Shown in pieces: positions 36,919 to 46,415 of a stretch of 64,000 nucleotides of DNA. The DNA comes from Paenibacillus odorifer (GTDB lineage: Bacteria > Bacillota > Bacilli > Paenibacillales > Paenibacillaceae). Within the stretch, counting starts at the first letter, position 1, and each line of letters starts with the position of its first letter. The DNA is taken from the NCBI RefSeq assembly GCF_000758725.1, contig NZ_CP009428.1:5022001-5086000 (forward strand). Direction: 5' to 3'. Made by a program: the position numbers and the translations under genes. Under the pieces are notes generated by a model. That model was not told where the DNA came from. It did no database searches and worked only from the letters and a program-made list of their open reading frames with translations.

Positions 36919-37894
36919 CTGTCTCCTTCATCATGGATTCCACCAACCAGCATCTGGCTTTTCGAGTGCCGATTTCATATAAAGGCGGTGCCTGTTGGCA
37001 TTTGTCGTGTACTTTAGAACAACGCGATTGGAACCGGCAGCCGGTTGGCATCTCTTGGATTGAGGGTACAGAGCCTGGAATGGACTCCAATCTGGTTTCC
37101 CGTTGATTGTCTAAATGGGGGATGGACTGCATTAACCCCTGAGTATAGGGATGTAATGGGCTTGCGAATAATTGGTAGACATCAGCTTCTTCAACAACTT
37201 GTCCCGCATACATGACTATGACTTTATCCGCCATTTCAGCAACTACCCCTAAGTCATGAGTAATTAGAATAAGTGCAGCACCAGTTTGTTCCTTCATCCG
37301 ATTCATTAGATCTAGGATTTGCGCTTGAATCGTCACATCCAAAGCCGTTGTGGGTTCATCTGCAACGATTAATTTCGGACTGCAACTTACCGCCATCGCG
37401 ATCATTACCCGCTGGCGCATTCCTCCAGAAAGGGCATGTGGATAGTCTTTCATAATGGATTCAGCTCTCGAAATTCCTACTTCCTTAAGTGTTGCAATAC
37501 AATGTTTCCGGGCTTCGGCAACAGACATTTTTAAATGATTTCTTACACCCTCGATCATCTGATTGCCTATCGTGAAAACCGGGTTCAGGGCCGTCATCGG
37601 CTCTTGAAAAACCATTGCTATTTCTTTTCCTCTCACTCTCTGCATTTTGCTTTCGGACATAGCTGCAAGATCACTATCTTCAAAAAATATATTTCCGTTT
37701 GTTATTTTCCCATTGTTACTGAGGAGCCTCATGATCGCCAACGAGGTCACGCTTTTTCCACAACCGGATTCACCGACAATCCCAACGGTTTCACCAGAAT
37801 TAACATTGAAGTTGATTTGATCTACAGAGATAACCTCACCATGATCCGTATTAAAAACCACTTGAAGATTTGATACTCTAAGAAGACTACTCAT
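36899..37894 (-). CDS. Peptide ABC transporter ATP-binding protein (DppD type)
   Basis: A 331-residue ATPase. Walker A GESGCGKSV, Q-loop MVFQEPMTALNP, signature HALSGGMRQRVM, Walker B LIVADEPTTALD, and the C-terminal CRFQSRCSKVHDKC cluster of the Opp/Dpp group. It is the first gene of the seven-gene operon dppD-dppF-dppB-dppC-peptidase-dppA-amidase, all with gaps under 20 bases or overlaps. Confidence 0.94.
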   Translation of the reverse strand: MSSLLRVSNLQVVFNTDHGEVISVDQINFNVNSGETVGIVGESGCGKSVTSLAIMRLLSNNGKITNGNIFFEDSDLAAMSESKMQRVRGKEIAMVFQEPMTALNPVFTIGNQMIEGVRNHLKMSVAEARKHCIATLKEVGISRAESIMKDYPHALSGGMRQRVMIAMAVSCSPKLIVADEPTTALDVTIQAQILDLMNRMKEQTGAALILITHDLGVVAEMADKVIVMYAGQVVEEADVYQLFASPLHPYTQGLMQSIPHLDNQRETRLESIPGSVPSIQEMPTGCRFQSRCSKVHDKCQQAPPLYEIGTRKARCWLVESMMKETDADANE

Positions 37895-38107
37895 TGATTC
37901 TCTTCACTCCCCCTGTAATGCAATGAACAAATATACCATTTTGTGTTATATAAATTTACACATTATATTATATATTTGTATATTAGCAGAATCATTTTTG
38001 CCTATCCAATACTTAAATCGTTGTTTGCATATACAAAAATCGTATAATCAACATAAAAATCTTATTTTAAAACATATTATGAGTGATATTATCTAACATA
38101 TATATTT
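37895..38107. promoter_or_regulatory. AT-rich control region of the peptide operon
   Basis: About 210 very AT-rich bases between the LysR terminator and dppD. Variants of ATATTTGTATA recur (near 37971 and, reversed, near 38028), and TTTGTGCATAACAAA spans 38105-38119. Such short dyads suit LysR binding, but I cannot place the promoter with confidence. Confidence 0.4.
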
Positions 38108-38114
38108 GTGCATA

Positions 38115-38150
38115 ACAAAAAGACTTGCCGTTTTAATAACGACAAGCCCT
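38115..38150 (-). terminator. Terminator after lysR
   Basis: On the minus strand GGGCTTGTCGTT pairs with AACGGCAAGTC around a 5-base loop and is followed by TTTTTG. It ends the LysR gene before the peptide operon. Confidence 0.75.
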
Positions 38151-38190
38151 GTAACCATCCTATAATATAGCTCTATTTTTCATCCTGTTA

Positions 38191-39069
38191 CTATTCAAAT
38201 AATTCCAGAAAGAGGCGAGCCTGCTTGGATAAGTAACGTTCTTTCATCCAGATCACTGCCGATTCCATTTTCAGCGAGGTATCTTTGAGATTTAGAATTC
38301 GATATTTAGGATTCGCCGCATGCTGAACAAAAAATGCAGGGAATATAGCAGCACCCAAACCGGCATTTACTAGAGCCAAAACGGATTCCACATTATTGCT
38401 TTCACATAATATATTCGGTGTGATCCCCAGTTTACTGCATTCATTTAAAATGATCGGCTGCAATCCACTTTGACTGTCCCGTTTTAAAATAATCCAAGGA
38501 ATATCTTTCAATTCGTACAGAGACACGTCGTGGCCTGCGAAGTCCCCTCCTATATTATTCGGAACAGCACACGCCAATCCATGATCCCCAAAAATTCGCA
38601 CAGAGAAATCGTCCATAGGGATAGGCAAATTCACAAAAGCTAAATCAATTGTTCTGTCCTTCAGCAGCCCAATCAGTTGCTGGGGTTCATGTTCCAATAT
38701 TTTAAAGGTGACCAAAGGATACTTATTCGAGAATATCCTAATCTTCTCTGCAATCAGACCTGAATAAAAATCGTAAATCCCTATATTCAGTTTCCCCCTT
38801 AGACCCTCTGCCGTCTCCATCACTTCACAACGTGCATCCTCTATAGATTGCAGGATCTTAACAGCTTGCTGATATAAAACTTCCCCCGATTGTGTCAAAT
38901 AGAGCCTTTTCCCGTGGCGTTCGAACAAACTAACCCCTAGCTCCTCTTCAAGCAGTTTCACCTGTTGACTTAAAGGGGGTTGGGCTAAATTCAATAACTT
39001 GGCCGCCTTTGTTATATTCTGATCCGAGTCCACAATGGTTACGAAGTAACGCAACTTGCGTGTATCCAT
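38191..39069 (-). CDS. LysR-family transcriptional regulator
   Basis: A 292-residue LysR regulator. The N-terminal winged HTH (MDTRKLRYFVTIVDSDQNIT, then LNLAQPPLSQQVKLLEEELG) is standard, and a periplasmic-binding-protein fold (about 90-290) senses the ligand. It lies upstream of the peptide operon on the same strand rather than divergent, the commoner LysR layout, and has its own terminator. The adjacent AEC carrier gene is upstream with its own terminator. The peptide operon is the most likely target. Confidence 0.9.
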   Translation of the reverse strand: MDTRKLRYFVTIVDSDQNITKAAKLLNLAQPPLSQQVKLLEEELGVSLFERHGKRLYLTQSGEVLYQQAVKILQSIEDARCEVMETAEGLRGKLNIGIYDFYSGLIAEKIRIFSNKYPLVTFKILEHEPQQLIGLLKDRTIDLAFVNLPIPMDDFSVRIFGDHGLACAVPNNIGGDFAGHDVSLYELKDIPWIILKRDSQSGLQPIILNECSKLGITPNILCESNNVESVLALVNAGLGAAIFPAFFVQHAANPKYRILNLKDTSLKMESAVIWMKERYLSKQARLFLELFE

Positions 39070-39177
39070 TAAAGCCCTCCTCCTTCACTTACAACATAGA
39101 CGAGCTTTAATAAGTATAGTCAATCTCTTCATTTTTTAATAGTTTCTTGCGAATACAAAGCAAAAGCACTCCATACA

Positions 39178-39204
39178 TAATAAAGAACCCCTCTCATCAA
39201 GGGG
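39178..39204 (-). terminator. Terminator after the AEC carrier gene
   Basis: On the minus strand CCCCTTGATGAGAGGGG forms a short stem followed by TTCTTTATT. Confidence 0.65.
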
Positions 39205-39209
39205 CTAAT

Positions 39210-40109
39210 CTAAAAAAGAAATAGCAAAACGGGAATCGTCACCAGCGAAAAAATAGTAGACATAAATATGCCCTTCGTGACCAGTTCAACATCCGCGTCA
39301 TATTCCAGACATAACATGGACACATTGCCGGCTGTCGGCAAACTTGTTAAAATAACGGCTATCCCCAAAATCATTGCGTCGTGAATAAAAAATTGAAGAA
39401 TAAACCACAGCACTCCTGGGATTAGTACGATTTTCAAGAAGGTAAATTGATATAACGTCTTATCTTTTATAACATCCCTTATACTTACTGCAGCTAGAGT
39501 AGATCCAATAACGATCATCGCCAGTGGTGTGGTGACACTCCCAATAGTCGCTAACAGTTTAACAAGCGGAAGTGGAACCGGTATGTCTAGGATAAATATG
39601 ACTAAGCCTAGGATTGCTGATATAATACCTGGATTAATCAAATTTTTAAAAATCCCTACACGGCTCGCATCATCCTTCTGAATAATGGAAATCCCATACG
39701 AAAAAAGACTTATATTAAATAACATCATATATATCGATACATAAAATATAGCACTCTCACCATAAATACTAGAAATAATAGGAATGCCCATAAACCCTAG
39801 GTTGCTGTACACCAGCATGATTTCATAAGTTTTGTTCATTTTCAGCTTTTTCACAAAAAATCTACCGAAAATAGGAGTTATAATAAACACTGCCATCGCT
39901 ACTGCGAATACGGTCATGGCTTCCATTTTGTTGTCCATATTCTGACCAATCGATGAACTGATTATCGTTGCTGGGATAGCAATATTAATAATAAGCTTAG
40001 AGAAACTCCTATTACTACTTTCGTCTAAAATTCCTCTTTTGTTTGCTATAAACCCAATAGCCATTAAACCAAATAATATCAATATTTGTGTTATGATCAT
40101 CTCTATCAT
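39210..40109 (-). CDS. AEC-family transporter
   Basis: A 299-residue membrane protein with ten hydrophobic segments in two halves, the layout of the auxin efflux carrier family. N-terminal ILILFGLMAIGFIANKRGIL and the SFSKLIINIAIPATIISSS stretch are typical of Firmicute members, as is the LPTAGNVSMLCLEY segment in the second half. These carriers export or import organic acids such as malate; the substrate here is unknown. It is a single-gene unit. Confidence 0.88.
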   Translation of the reverse strand: MIEMIITQILILFGLMAIGFIANKRGILDESSNRSFSKLIINIAIPATIISSSIGQNMDNKMEAMTVFAVAMAVFIITPIFGRFFVKKLKMNKTYEIMLVYSNLGFMGIPIISSIYGESAIFYVSIYMMLFNISLFSYGISIIQKDDASRVGIFKNLINPGIISAILGLVIFILDIPVPLPLVKLLATIGSVTTPLAMIVIGSTLAAVSIRDVIKDKTLYQFTFLKIVLIPGVLWFILQFFIHDAMILGIAVILTSLPTAGNVSMLCLEYDADVELVTKGIFMSTIFSLVTIPVLLFLF

Positions 40110-40248
40110 TTATCCTTTCCGTCAACGTCATTGCTTAATTCAGCGCGACAGAAAAATCCTACCATAGGTCAAATCATATTCCAAATATATATATAATCTA
40201 GTTTTAATACTTAAAAGATATAAGCACTTATAACATCAACACTTTAAC

Positions 40249-41709
40249 TTACAATCCATTGTTTGCAATTACATCTTTATACCAATAGAAACTCTTTTTG
40301 CGCTTTCTTTCGAGCGTCCCATTTCCTTCATTGTCTAAATCAACATAAATAAATCCATATCTTTTCTCCATTTCGGAAGAAGAATAGCTGACAAGATCTA
40401 TCACGCCCCAACTGGTGTAACCCATGAGCTCCACACCATCCAGAATAGCCTCGTGCATTTCCTCGAGATGAGCTTGGAAATAAGCGATTCGATAATCATC
40501 CTGAATTGTTCCGTCATCTTCTATTTTGTCATGCGCTCCAATTCCGTTCTCTACAATAAATAGCGGAACTTGATACCGGTTGTAGAGATCGTTCAGAGAA
40601 ATCCGAAGACCAATGGAGTCGATTTGCCATCCCCAAGCATTGGTTTCTAAGTATGGGTTCTTTACGCCCCCCATAGTGTTTCCGCTAACTTTCTCTAGAC
40701 CCTCGCTTTCAGCGCTGGCAACCAATGACATATAATAGCTAAATGAAATAAAATCGACCAGATGTGATTTTAAGATTTCATCATCACCCTCTACCTTATG
40801 AATATTTATACCTTTATCACTGAAGAAGCGTTTAATAAAGTTAGGGTATGCTCCACGTACCATCACATCTGTAAAGAAGTAATTGAACTGGTTATCCTTA
40901 AAGGCGGCCAGAACATCTTTGGGACTACAGGTATGGGGATACATCATGAGCCGAGTTAGCATGCAGCCAATCTTTGACCCAGGAACAATTTCATGGCAGT
41001 ACTTTACTGCCAGTGCACTAGCTACGAATTGGTGATGCAATGCTTGATAAACAGCTTGTTCAACATTGTCATGACGATTTGGAACAATCCCGCCACTAGT
41101 AAACGGATGACGTACAATACTGTCAATTTCATTAAACGTAACCCAAAGCTTCACTTTGTTTTTATATCTTTCAAACACCGCTTTGCAGAAAGTAATAAAA
41201 AATTCTACGACACGCCGATCTGTCCATCCCCCATATTCATTAACAAGGTGCATCGGCATTTCATAATGGGATAAAGTAACCAGTGGTTCTATCCCTTGCC
41301 TATGCATTTCATCAAACAAATTATCGTAAAATTTCAACCCAGCTTCATTAGGATGTTCTTCATCACCATTCGGGAATATCCGTGTCCATGCTATGGATAC
41401 CCGCAAGGTTTTTAAGCCCATCTCTCCGAATAAGGCGAGGTCTTCTCGATATCGGTGATAGAAATCAATACCTCTGCGTTTTGGATAATCCCGGTCTGAA
41501 GCATCCTCCATAGCCATCTGAATCTGCTCTTCACCCACCGTATTATGTTTTTTATAGTCACTTTTGCTTAGATTCTTTTTGTATATCGCTATATCAGCGG
41601 TTGATAATCCCTTACCGTCTACATTCCAAGCTCCTTCCGCCTGATTAGCCGCAATTGCCCCTCCCCACAAAAAACCTTCAGGGAATTTTCTTTTTAAATG
41701 TTCTATCAC
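40249..41709 (-). CDS. GH1 6-phospho-beta-glucosidase (second copy)
   Basis: A 486-residue GH1 enzyme, paralogue of the one at 24089-25549. FPEGFLWGGAIAANQAEGAW opens it, VTFNEIDSIV carries the acid/base Glu, VPLFIVENGIG the nucleophile, and EMEKRYGFIYVD the phosphate loop. It is the last gene of the bglP-licT-GH1 operon, 15 bases after licT, and hydrolyses phosphorylated beta-glucosides taken up by the EIIBCA. Only a weak stem (GATATAAG/CTTATA) follows the stop codon. Confidence 0.93.
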   Translation of the reverse strand: MIEHLKRKFPEGFLWGGAIAANQAEGAWNVDGKGLSTADIAIYKKNLSKSDYKKHNTVGEEQIQMAMEDASDRDYPKRRGIDFYHRYREDLALFGEMGLKTLRVSIAWTRIFPNGDEEHPNEAGLKFYDNLFDEMHRQGIEPLVTLSHYEMPMHLVNEYGGWTDRRVVEFFITFCKAVFERYKNKVKLWVTFNEIDSIVRHPFTSGGIVPNRHDNVEQAVYQALHHQFVASALAVKYCHEIVPGSKIGCMLTRLMMYPHTCSPKDVLAAFKDNQFNYFFTDVMVRGAYPNFIKRFFSDKGINIHKVEGDDEILKSHLVDFISFSYYMSLVASAESEGLEKVSGNTMGGVKNPYLETNAWGWQIDSIGLRISLNDLYNRYQVPLFIVENGIGAHDKIEDDGTIQDDYRIAYFQAHLEEMHEAILDGVELMGYTSWGVIDLVSYSSSEMEKRYGFIYVDLDNEGNGTLERKRKKSFYWYKDVIANNGL

Positions 41710-41724
41710 TTTTATGGCTCCTCT

Positions 41725-42561
41725 CTAATTCCGATGAATAACACGGTTAATATGAATAATTAGATACATCATTTCTTCATTTGATATGGTGTACTCGAAT
41801 TTCGCTTCTATATAATGTTTGATAGATTCGACGCATCGTTCTTCTTCCGGATATTTATTTATGATCTGCCCCAAAAGTTCATGATCATGAGATTCCAGCA
41901 TCTTGTTTTCTAGTAAGCGTTGGACAAAAAACTGCAAATGGGTTAAAAAACGTGAGTAATTAATACTCTGGGTATAAAGTTCAATTCCATATTGAATTTT
42001 GATAATGTTAAGTATGTCTTTTACTGTACTCGTCATGAGTAGGACCTGATTCATATTGTCATCGGTTTGTTGAGCATTAACCAGATGGAAGGCTATATTA
42101 GCCGCTTCTTCTTCTGGCAGCAAGATTCCCACTTGACGTTCAATAAGTTGAAGGGCTTGGACTCCAATACCAAATTCAACTGGATAAAACTTTCTGACTT
42201 CCCAAAGCATCCGGTTCTGAATTGTAAGATTATCTTTATGACGTTTGACCGCCATATATAAATGATCCGTCAGAGAGATATATAAATGTTCGCTGAGGTG
42301 CCTGGAAAGAACGGTTTTGGCATTAGATATGATTTCGTCCGCAAGAATCAAGTACTCCTGGGGAGTTTCCTTCATTAAAGCAGTCAAGTTGGAAGACATG
42401 CTTTCATTTTCAAGCACATATACCTTTTCGATCTCGTCCTCATTAATACTGTCACCCGGTCTGCTTTTATACCCGATGCCTTTGCCCATTACGATAACTT
42501 CTTTTTGATCTGCACGCTTGGCAAGAACGATGCTCGTATTGAGAACTTTTACTACTTCCAT
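41725..42561 (-). CDS. licT: BglG-family antiterminator LicT
   Basis: A 278-residue antiterminator. The N-terminal CAT RNA-binding domain (KVLNTSIVLAKRADQKEVIV) is followed by PRD1 (about 65-170, His in DHLYMAVKRH) and PRD2 (about 172-278, His in MYLIIHINRVIHRN). In its active state it binds the RAT hairpin upstream of bglP and stops the terminator from forming. PTS phosphorylation of the PRDs links it to sugar supply. Its gene lies inside the operon it controls, giving positive feedback. Confidence 0.94.
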   Translation of the reverse strand: MEVVKVLNTSIVLAKRADQKEVIVMGKGIGYKSRPGDSINEDEIEKVYVLENESMSSNLTALMKETPQEYLILADEIISNAKTVLSRHLSEHLYISLTDHLYMAVKRHKDNLTIQNRMLWEVRKFYPVEFGIGVQALQLIERQVGILLPEEEAANIAFHLVNAQQTDDNMNQVLLMTSTVKDILNIIKIQYGIELYTQSINYSRFLTHLQFFVQRLLENKMLESHDHELLGQIINKYPEEERCVESIKHYIEAKFEYTISNEEMMYLIIHINRVIHRN

Positions 42562-42605
42562 ATAAAATGACCTCTCACTTTCCAGGCATATTTTCTTTTT
42601 CCAAG

Positions 42606-44510
42606 TTAAAACGCAGTAATCAGCGGCTTATCTGGTCCAGTTAAACCTGGGCTATCATGACCCAGAACTTCCAGATAGTCAGCCGAATTTGTGACGATAA
42701 CCGGTGTAGTGGTATCAAATCCTGCCTTTCGGATCTCATCAAGGTCGAACTCCATCAGCAGCTGCCCGTGCCGGATCTCATCGCCTTCTTTCACATGGAG
42801 ATTAAAATGCTGACCTTTTAATTTCACAGTATCAAGCCCTACATGAATAAGTAATTCAATGCCGTCAACTGATCTTAACCCAATGGAGTGCTTTGTACGG
42901 AAGACTGTTTCCACAGTGCCGTCAAACGGGGCTACAACTTTTCCGTTAGCAGGTTGAATCGCCATCCCTTGGCCCATCGCCTCTTGAGCGAAAGCCTCAT
43001 CGTTAACCTCACGAAGCGGCAATACAGTTCCTTCAATCGGTGCAAAAACAACATATTTAGCTTTGGTATTTTGCGGTTTAATTGGCTGTTCGGCAAGCTT
43101 GTCTTTTCCGTCAGCCAACGTTGGCTCACCTGAAGCGGGTACAGCTCCCTCATCATTGAAACCGAGGATAAAAACAGCCACAAACGTAACGATGATGGAA
43201 ATAGCCATGGTAATCAAAGCGTTTATGAGGTTTGAGCTGTCCTCGCTGATAAACATAGGAAGCGAAGCCAAGCCTGGACCAACAGCAGCATATCCCTTAA
43301 GATTCACCAGCCCAGCGTATAGTCCAGCCGTTCCCGCACCGATCATACAGGCAAAAAGTGTTTTTTTCAGACGTAAATGTACTCCATATAGAGCTGGTTC
43401 AGTAATTCCGAATAACCCAGATATTCCAGCGGGCAAAGCAATCTGTTTCAATTTAGAGTCTTTAGTCTTTACAGCAACGGCTAAAGCGCCTGCTCCTTGG
43501 GCCATATTGGAAGCCAGCATAGCAATCAATACCAACGTTTCGTAACCTGGTGATGCGATAGCGGCAAAAATAATCGGGTAAAACACTTTATGCATCCCGA
43601 ACATAACGATTAACGGCATCAAAATGGAGAGAATGACAACCGTTAACCAACCGATCCGCTCCTGTATCCAGAAAACACTGCTGGAAAGCCCTGTACCTAC
43701 ATAATTCCCCAACGGCCCCAAGGCAATCAAAGCAACGGGAGCAACAATTAGAATAGTAATGAGTGGCTTAAGGAAAATTTTTACCGGTCCAGGTGAAATC
43801 TTATCCGCAAATTTTTCAATGTAAGACATAAACCAAATCGTTAAGATAATAGGGATAACAGAAGTTGCATAGGTGACAGAAGCAACTGGGAGCCCAATAA
43901 AACGAACAGGTTCTTCACCGCCAAGCAAACTGATTAAATTCGGATGCAGTAAAACCCCTCCTAAAGCAACTGAAACATAAGGGTTTGTTTTGAATTTTTG
44001 CGAACTTGAAAAGGCTAGTAACAGCGGAAGGAAATAAAAAGCAGAATCTGCCATCACACTAAGGATCGTATAGGTCTGCCCTTCCTTAGAGAGAATCCCG
44101 GTTACGGTGCTTAATAGAAGCAACGCCTTTAGCATTCCGGCAGCAGCAATTGCAGGTATTATAGGCTGAAAGATCCCCGATATGATAGCAGCAAAGCTAT
44201 TAAACAACCCTTTTAGGCTACGGTCAGGTTTTGCTGATATCTCCTGCGCTGGAGCAGTCTTGTCTGAATCGAGTAATTTTACCATTTCGTTATAGACATA
44301 CCCTACATCATTTCCAATAATGACTTGATATTGTCCGCCACTATAAACAGCTCCCATAACTGGAGTCAAAGCTTTAATTTCCTCTGTTTTCGCGAGACTA
44401 GGATTGTGGAGGTTAATTCGCAGTCGGGTCGAACAATGGATAACCCCGCTAATATTCTGATTTCCGCCTACTTTGTCAAAAATCAACTGAGCCGTTTCTT
44501 TGTAATTCAT
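42606..44510 (-). CDS. bglP: PTS beta-glucoside-specific EIIBCA
   Basis: A 634-residue fused permease. EIIB (1-90) has the phospho-Cys in VIHCSTRLR; EIIC (about 100-450) has the usual ten-segment core including GMHKVFYPIIFAAIASPGYE and FGITEPALYGV; EIIA (about 500-634) has the His in LLIHVGLDTVKLKG and the VFAPIEGTVLPL entry. It imports and phosphorylates beta-glucosides. ATG 44510 is chosen over an upstream in-frame TTG at 44534 that sits in the leader terminator region. The upstream leader has RAT and terminator. Confidence 0.94.
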   Translation of the reverse strand: MNYKETAQLIFDKVGGNQNISGVIHCSTRLRINLHNPSLAKTEEIKALTPVMGAVYSGGQYQVIIGNDVGYVYNEMVKLLDSDKTAPAQEISAKPDRSLKGLFNSFAAIISGIFQPIIPAIAAAGMLKALLLLSTVTGILSKEGQTYTILSVMADSAFYFLPLLLAFSSSQKFKTNPYVSVALGGVLLHPNLISLLGGEEPVRFIGLPVASVTYATSVIPIILTIWFMSYIEKFADKISPGPVKIFLKPLITILIVAPVALIALGPLGNYVGTGLSSSVFWIQERIGWLTVVILSILMPLIVMFGMHKVFYPIIFAAIASPGYETLVLIAMLASNMAQGAGALAVAVKTKDSKLKQIALPAGISGLFGITEPALYGVHLRLKKTLFACMIGAGTAGLYAGLVNLKGYAAVGPGLASLPMFISEDSSNLINALITMAISIIVTFVAVFILGFNDEGAVPASGEPTLADGKDKLAEQPIKPQNTKAKYVVFAPIEGTVLPLREVNDEAFAQEAMGQGMAIQPANGKVVAPFDGTVETVFRTKHSIGLRSVDGIELLIHVGLDTVKLKGQHFNLHVKEGDEIRHGQLLMEFDLDEIRKAGFDTTTPVIVTNSADYLEVLGHDSPGLTGPDKPLITAF

Positions 44511-44548
44511 ATGGGATACACCCGCTTTCCTCAAATAGGGAACAAAAA

Positions 44549-44596
44549 AAGACCTAAAGAGGGTAGGAAAATTTCTCTACCCAATTTAGGTCTTGC
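44549..44596 (-). terminator. Leader terminator controlled by LicT
   Basis: On the minus strand AAGACCTAAA pairs with TTTAGGTCTT, with an inner GGGTAG/CTACCC stem, followed by TTTTTTTG. Its left arm is also the right end of the RAT, so the two structures exclude one another. Confidence 0.9.
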
Positions 44597-44616
44597 CTGC
44601 CGAACAGTAACACGCC
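44582..44616 (-). promoter_or_regulatory. RAT (ribonucleic antiterminator) for LicT
   Basis: On the minus strand GTGTTACTG, TTCG, GCAGGCAAGACCTAAATT reproduces the LicT/BglG RAT layout (core GTTACTG...GCAGGCAA-ACCTAA). It lies between the promoter and bglP and overlaps the terminator. Confidence 0.9.
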
Positions 44617-44694
44617 TGTATTGGATTACGCTTTATGAAGTTATAGTGAATTATATAAGTATTATTATAAGCAGCGATTCCCGGGTCATTTCGC

Positions 44695-44708
44695 CTAAAA
44701 CGCTTACA
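44695..44708 (-). promoter_or_regulatory. cre site at the bglP transcription start
   Basis: On the minus strand TGTAAGCGTTTTAG matches the CcpA box and covers the expected start point about 7 bases after the -10 box, so CcpA should repress in glucose. Confidence 0.75.
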
Positions 44709-44713
44709 TGCAC

Positions 44714-44742
44714 ACTATATCATCTGCTAATTGAAAATGCAA
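44714..44742 (-). promoter_or_regulatory. Sigma-A promoter of the bglP operon
   Basis: TTGCAT (44737-44742), a 17-base spacer and TATAGT (44714-44719) on the minus strand, directly upstream of the cre site and RAT. Confidence 0.8.
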
Positions 44743-44771
44743 GAGCTTCTGTGACAGGTTATTTTTGTATT

Positions 44772-45908
44772 TTATTTGCTCAATTCTTTCAGAGCCCGCA
44801 CGCTCAGGGTAGCAAAATATTCTGCTGCTGGAAGCAGCAGGGTCTCATCGGGCGCAAACTTTGGATGATGTAGATTATAGGTAGCCCCTGATCCGATCAT
44901 TACAAAAGCTCCAGGAATCGTTTGCAGATAATAAGAGAAATCCTCTCCTCCCATCTGGGGACCTATCTCAAGAACTCGATAGCCTTGCTCTTCAGCCACC
45001 GAACTCATAAATGCAGTCCATCTGGAATCATTTATGGTTGCAGGCGGTCCAGGATACCAGTGCAACAATGCTTCTGCCCCAGCGGCTGCAGCCAACCCCT
45101 GAATAATTTGCTCCATTCGGCGGGGAATCTCCTGCTGAATCGATGTATTTAAAGTTCGAACTGTCCCTTCAAGGACCACGGTTTCCGGAAGCACATTCCA
45201 TGTATTTCCTCCGCTAATCCGTGTTATGCTCACTACTACAGATTCTAGTGCACTAATAGACCGGCTGCTAATGGTCTGCAAAGCCAGCACAATTTGTGAA
45301 GCCAACACAATCGAATCTGTACCTTTCTCCGGTAACGCAGCATGAGCTCCCGTTCCGTTAATTGTAATTTCAAATCGGTCTACGCCTGCAGTAATTGCAC
45401 CGACCCTGGTTCCTAATTCACCTACCGGAAGTTCAGGCCAATTATGCAAGCCGAAGATTGCTTCAACATCTTTGAGACCTCCAGAATCTATGATCTGTTT
45501 GGCTCCATGTCCAGTCTCTTCAGCAGGCTGAAAAAGGATACGCACAGTTCCAGACAATTCTTTCTCCCGCTCTTTAAGACTATAAGCGGCCCCCAGAATC
45601 ACTGCCGTATGTACATCATGTCCACAAGCATGCATCTTCCCGGCCACTTGAGAGCTATAGGGCAGCCCCGTCTCTTCTTGTATCGGAAGAGCGTCAATGT
45701 CTGCACGAATGGCTATGATGGGTGCTTGTCCTGTACCGATCTGCGCGACGAGTCCTGTTCGTAGAGAGGGTGTATCCAAGATATGAATTTCCGCCTCTTC
45801 TAACCAGTCCCTCAGCTTGCGAGTTGTCGAATATTCCTCGTTGGATAACTCCGGATTTTCATGCAAATTATTACGAATCTCCTGCAATTTCTGCTCCAAG
45901 TTCTTCAA
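44772..45908 (-). CDS. M20-family amidohydrolase (IAA-amino acid/hippurate hydrolase type)
   Basis: A 378-residue M20D hydrolase. Metal-binding residues are in MHACGHDVH and in the HLHNPKF-type end (here LHHPKFAPDE), with the catalytic pair in FQPAEETGHGAK. The family cuts the amide bond of N-acyl or N-aroyl amino acids. The start is TTG with AGGAGG seven bases upstream. It is 31 bases downstream of marR and probably co-transcribed, which ties it to the acyl-CoA ligase operon under the same operator. Confidence 0.9.
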   Translation of the reverse strand: MKNLEQKLQEIRNNLHENPELSNEEYSTTRKLRDWLEEAEIHILDTPSLRTGLVAQIGTGQAPIIAIRADIDALPIQEETGLPYSSQVAGKMHACGHDVHTAVILGAAYSLKEREKELSGTVRILFQPAEETGHGAKQIIDSGGLKDVEAIFGLHNWPELPVGELGTRVGAITAGVDRFEITINGTGAHAALPEKGTDSIVLASQIVLALQTISSRSISALESVVVSITRISGGNTWNVLPETVVLEGTVRTLNTSIQQEIPRRMEQIIQGLAAAAGAEALLHWYPGPPATINDSRWTAFMSSVAEEQGYRVLEIGPQMGGEDFSYYLQTIPGAFVMIGSGATYNLHHPKFAPDETLLLPAAEYFATLSVRALKELSK

Positions 45909-45939
45909 TGCATTTCCTCCTAATGACTAGACAATAGCC

Positions 45940-46392
45940 TTATTCTAGATAACGTCCCATTTCCTCCGTGTACATGTGAATGAACCTCAGGATGATCCTC
46001 TGCTCTTCAGGAGAATAATTGTCGAATTCTCTATCAATATCCGAACTTCTCGCCTCATGTAGCTGATAGTGACCTTCAAAGGCTCCTTGTCCCAGTTCAG
46101 TCAGTCTAAAATACACTTCCTTCTTGTTCCCTTCAACCTGATATTTCGAAACAAGACCTTTTGCTTCCAGCTTGGATAATAATTTGGAAGTGGTGCCTTT
46201 GGTAATGTTAAGAACATTTGAGATTTCTGTTAATTTACAGTCGGGATGATGCCCAATCGCTTCAATCATATGAATTTCAGATAAATATAAGACGACCCCA
46301 GAAGTATACTCTCTTGGTCTCTTGTTCAGTGCATTATAAACTTCGAACATTCGAACCAACGCGCGGTCCAGTTCAACATGAAATTTCTCCAA
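45940..46392 (-). CDS. MarR-family transcriptional regulator
   Basis: A 150-residue winged-helix repressor. The recognition region KLTEISNVLNITKGTTSKLL and wing LEAKGLVSKYQ...KKEVYFRLTELGQ are typical. The start is TTG, seven bases after AGAGGGG. A 19-bp near-palindrome sits between its promoter and start, and a nearly identical site controls the thioesterase-to-SDR operon at 53.96 kb, so it likely represses both until an aromatic or acyl-CoA ligand binds (inference). Confidence 0.9.
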   Translation of the reverse strand: MEKFHVELDRALVRMFEVYNALNKRPREYTSGVVLYLSEIHMIEAIGHHPDCKLTEISNVLNITKGTTSKLLSKLEAKGLVSKYQVEGNKKEVYFRLTELGQGAFEGHYQLHEARSSDIDREFDNYSPEEQRIILRFIHMYTEEMGRYLE

Positions 46393-46415
46393 TCTTTAAC
46401 GCCCCTCTTGAAATT

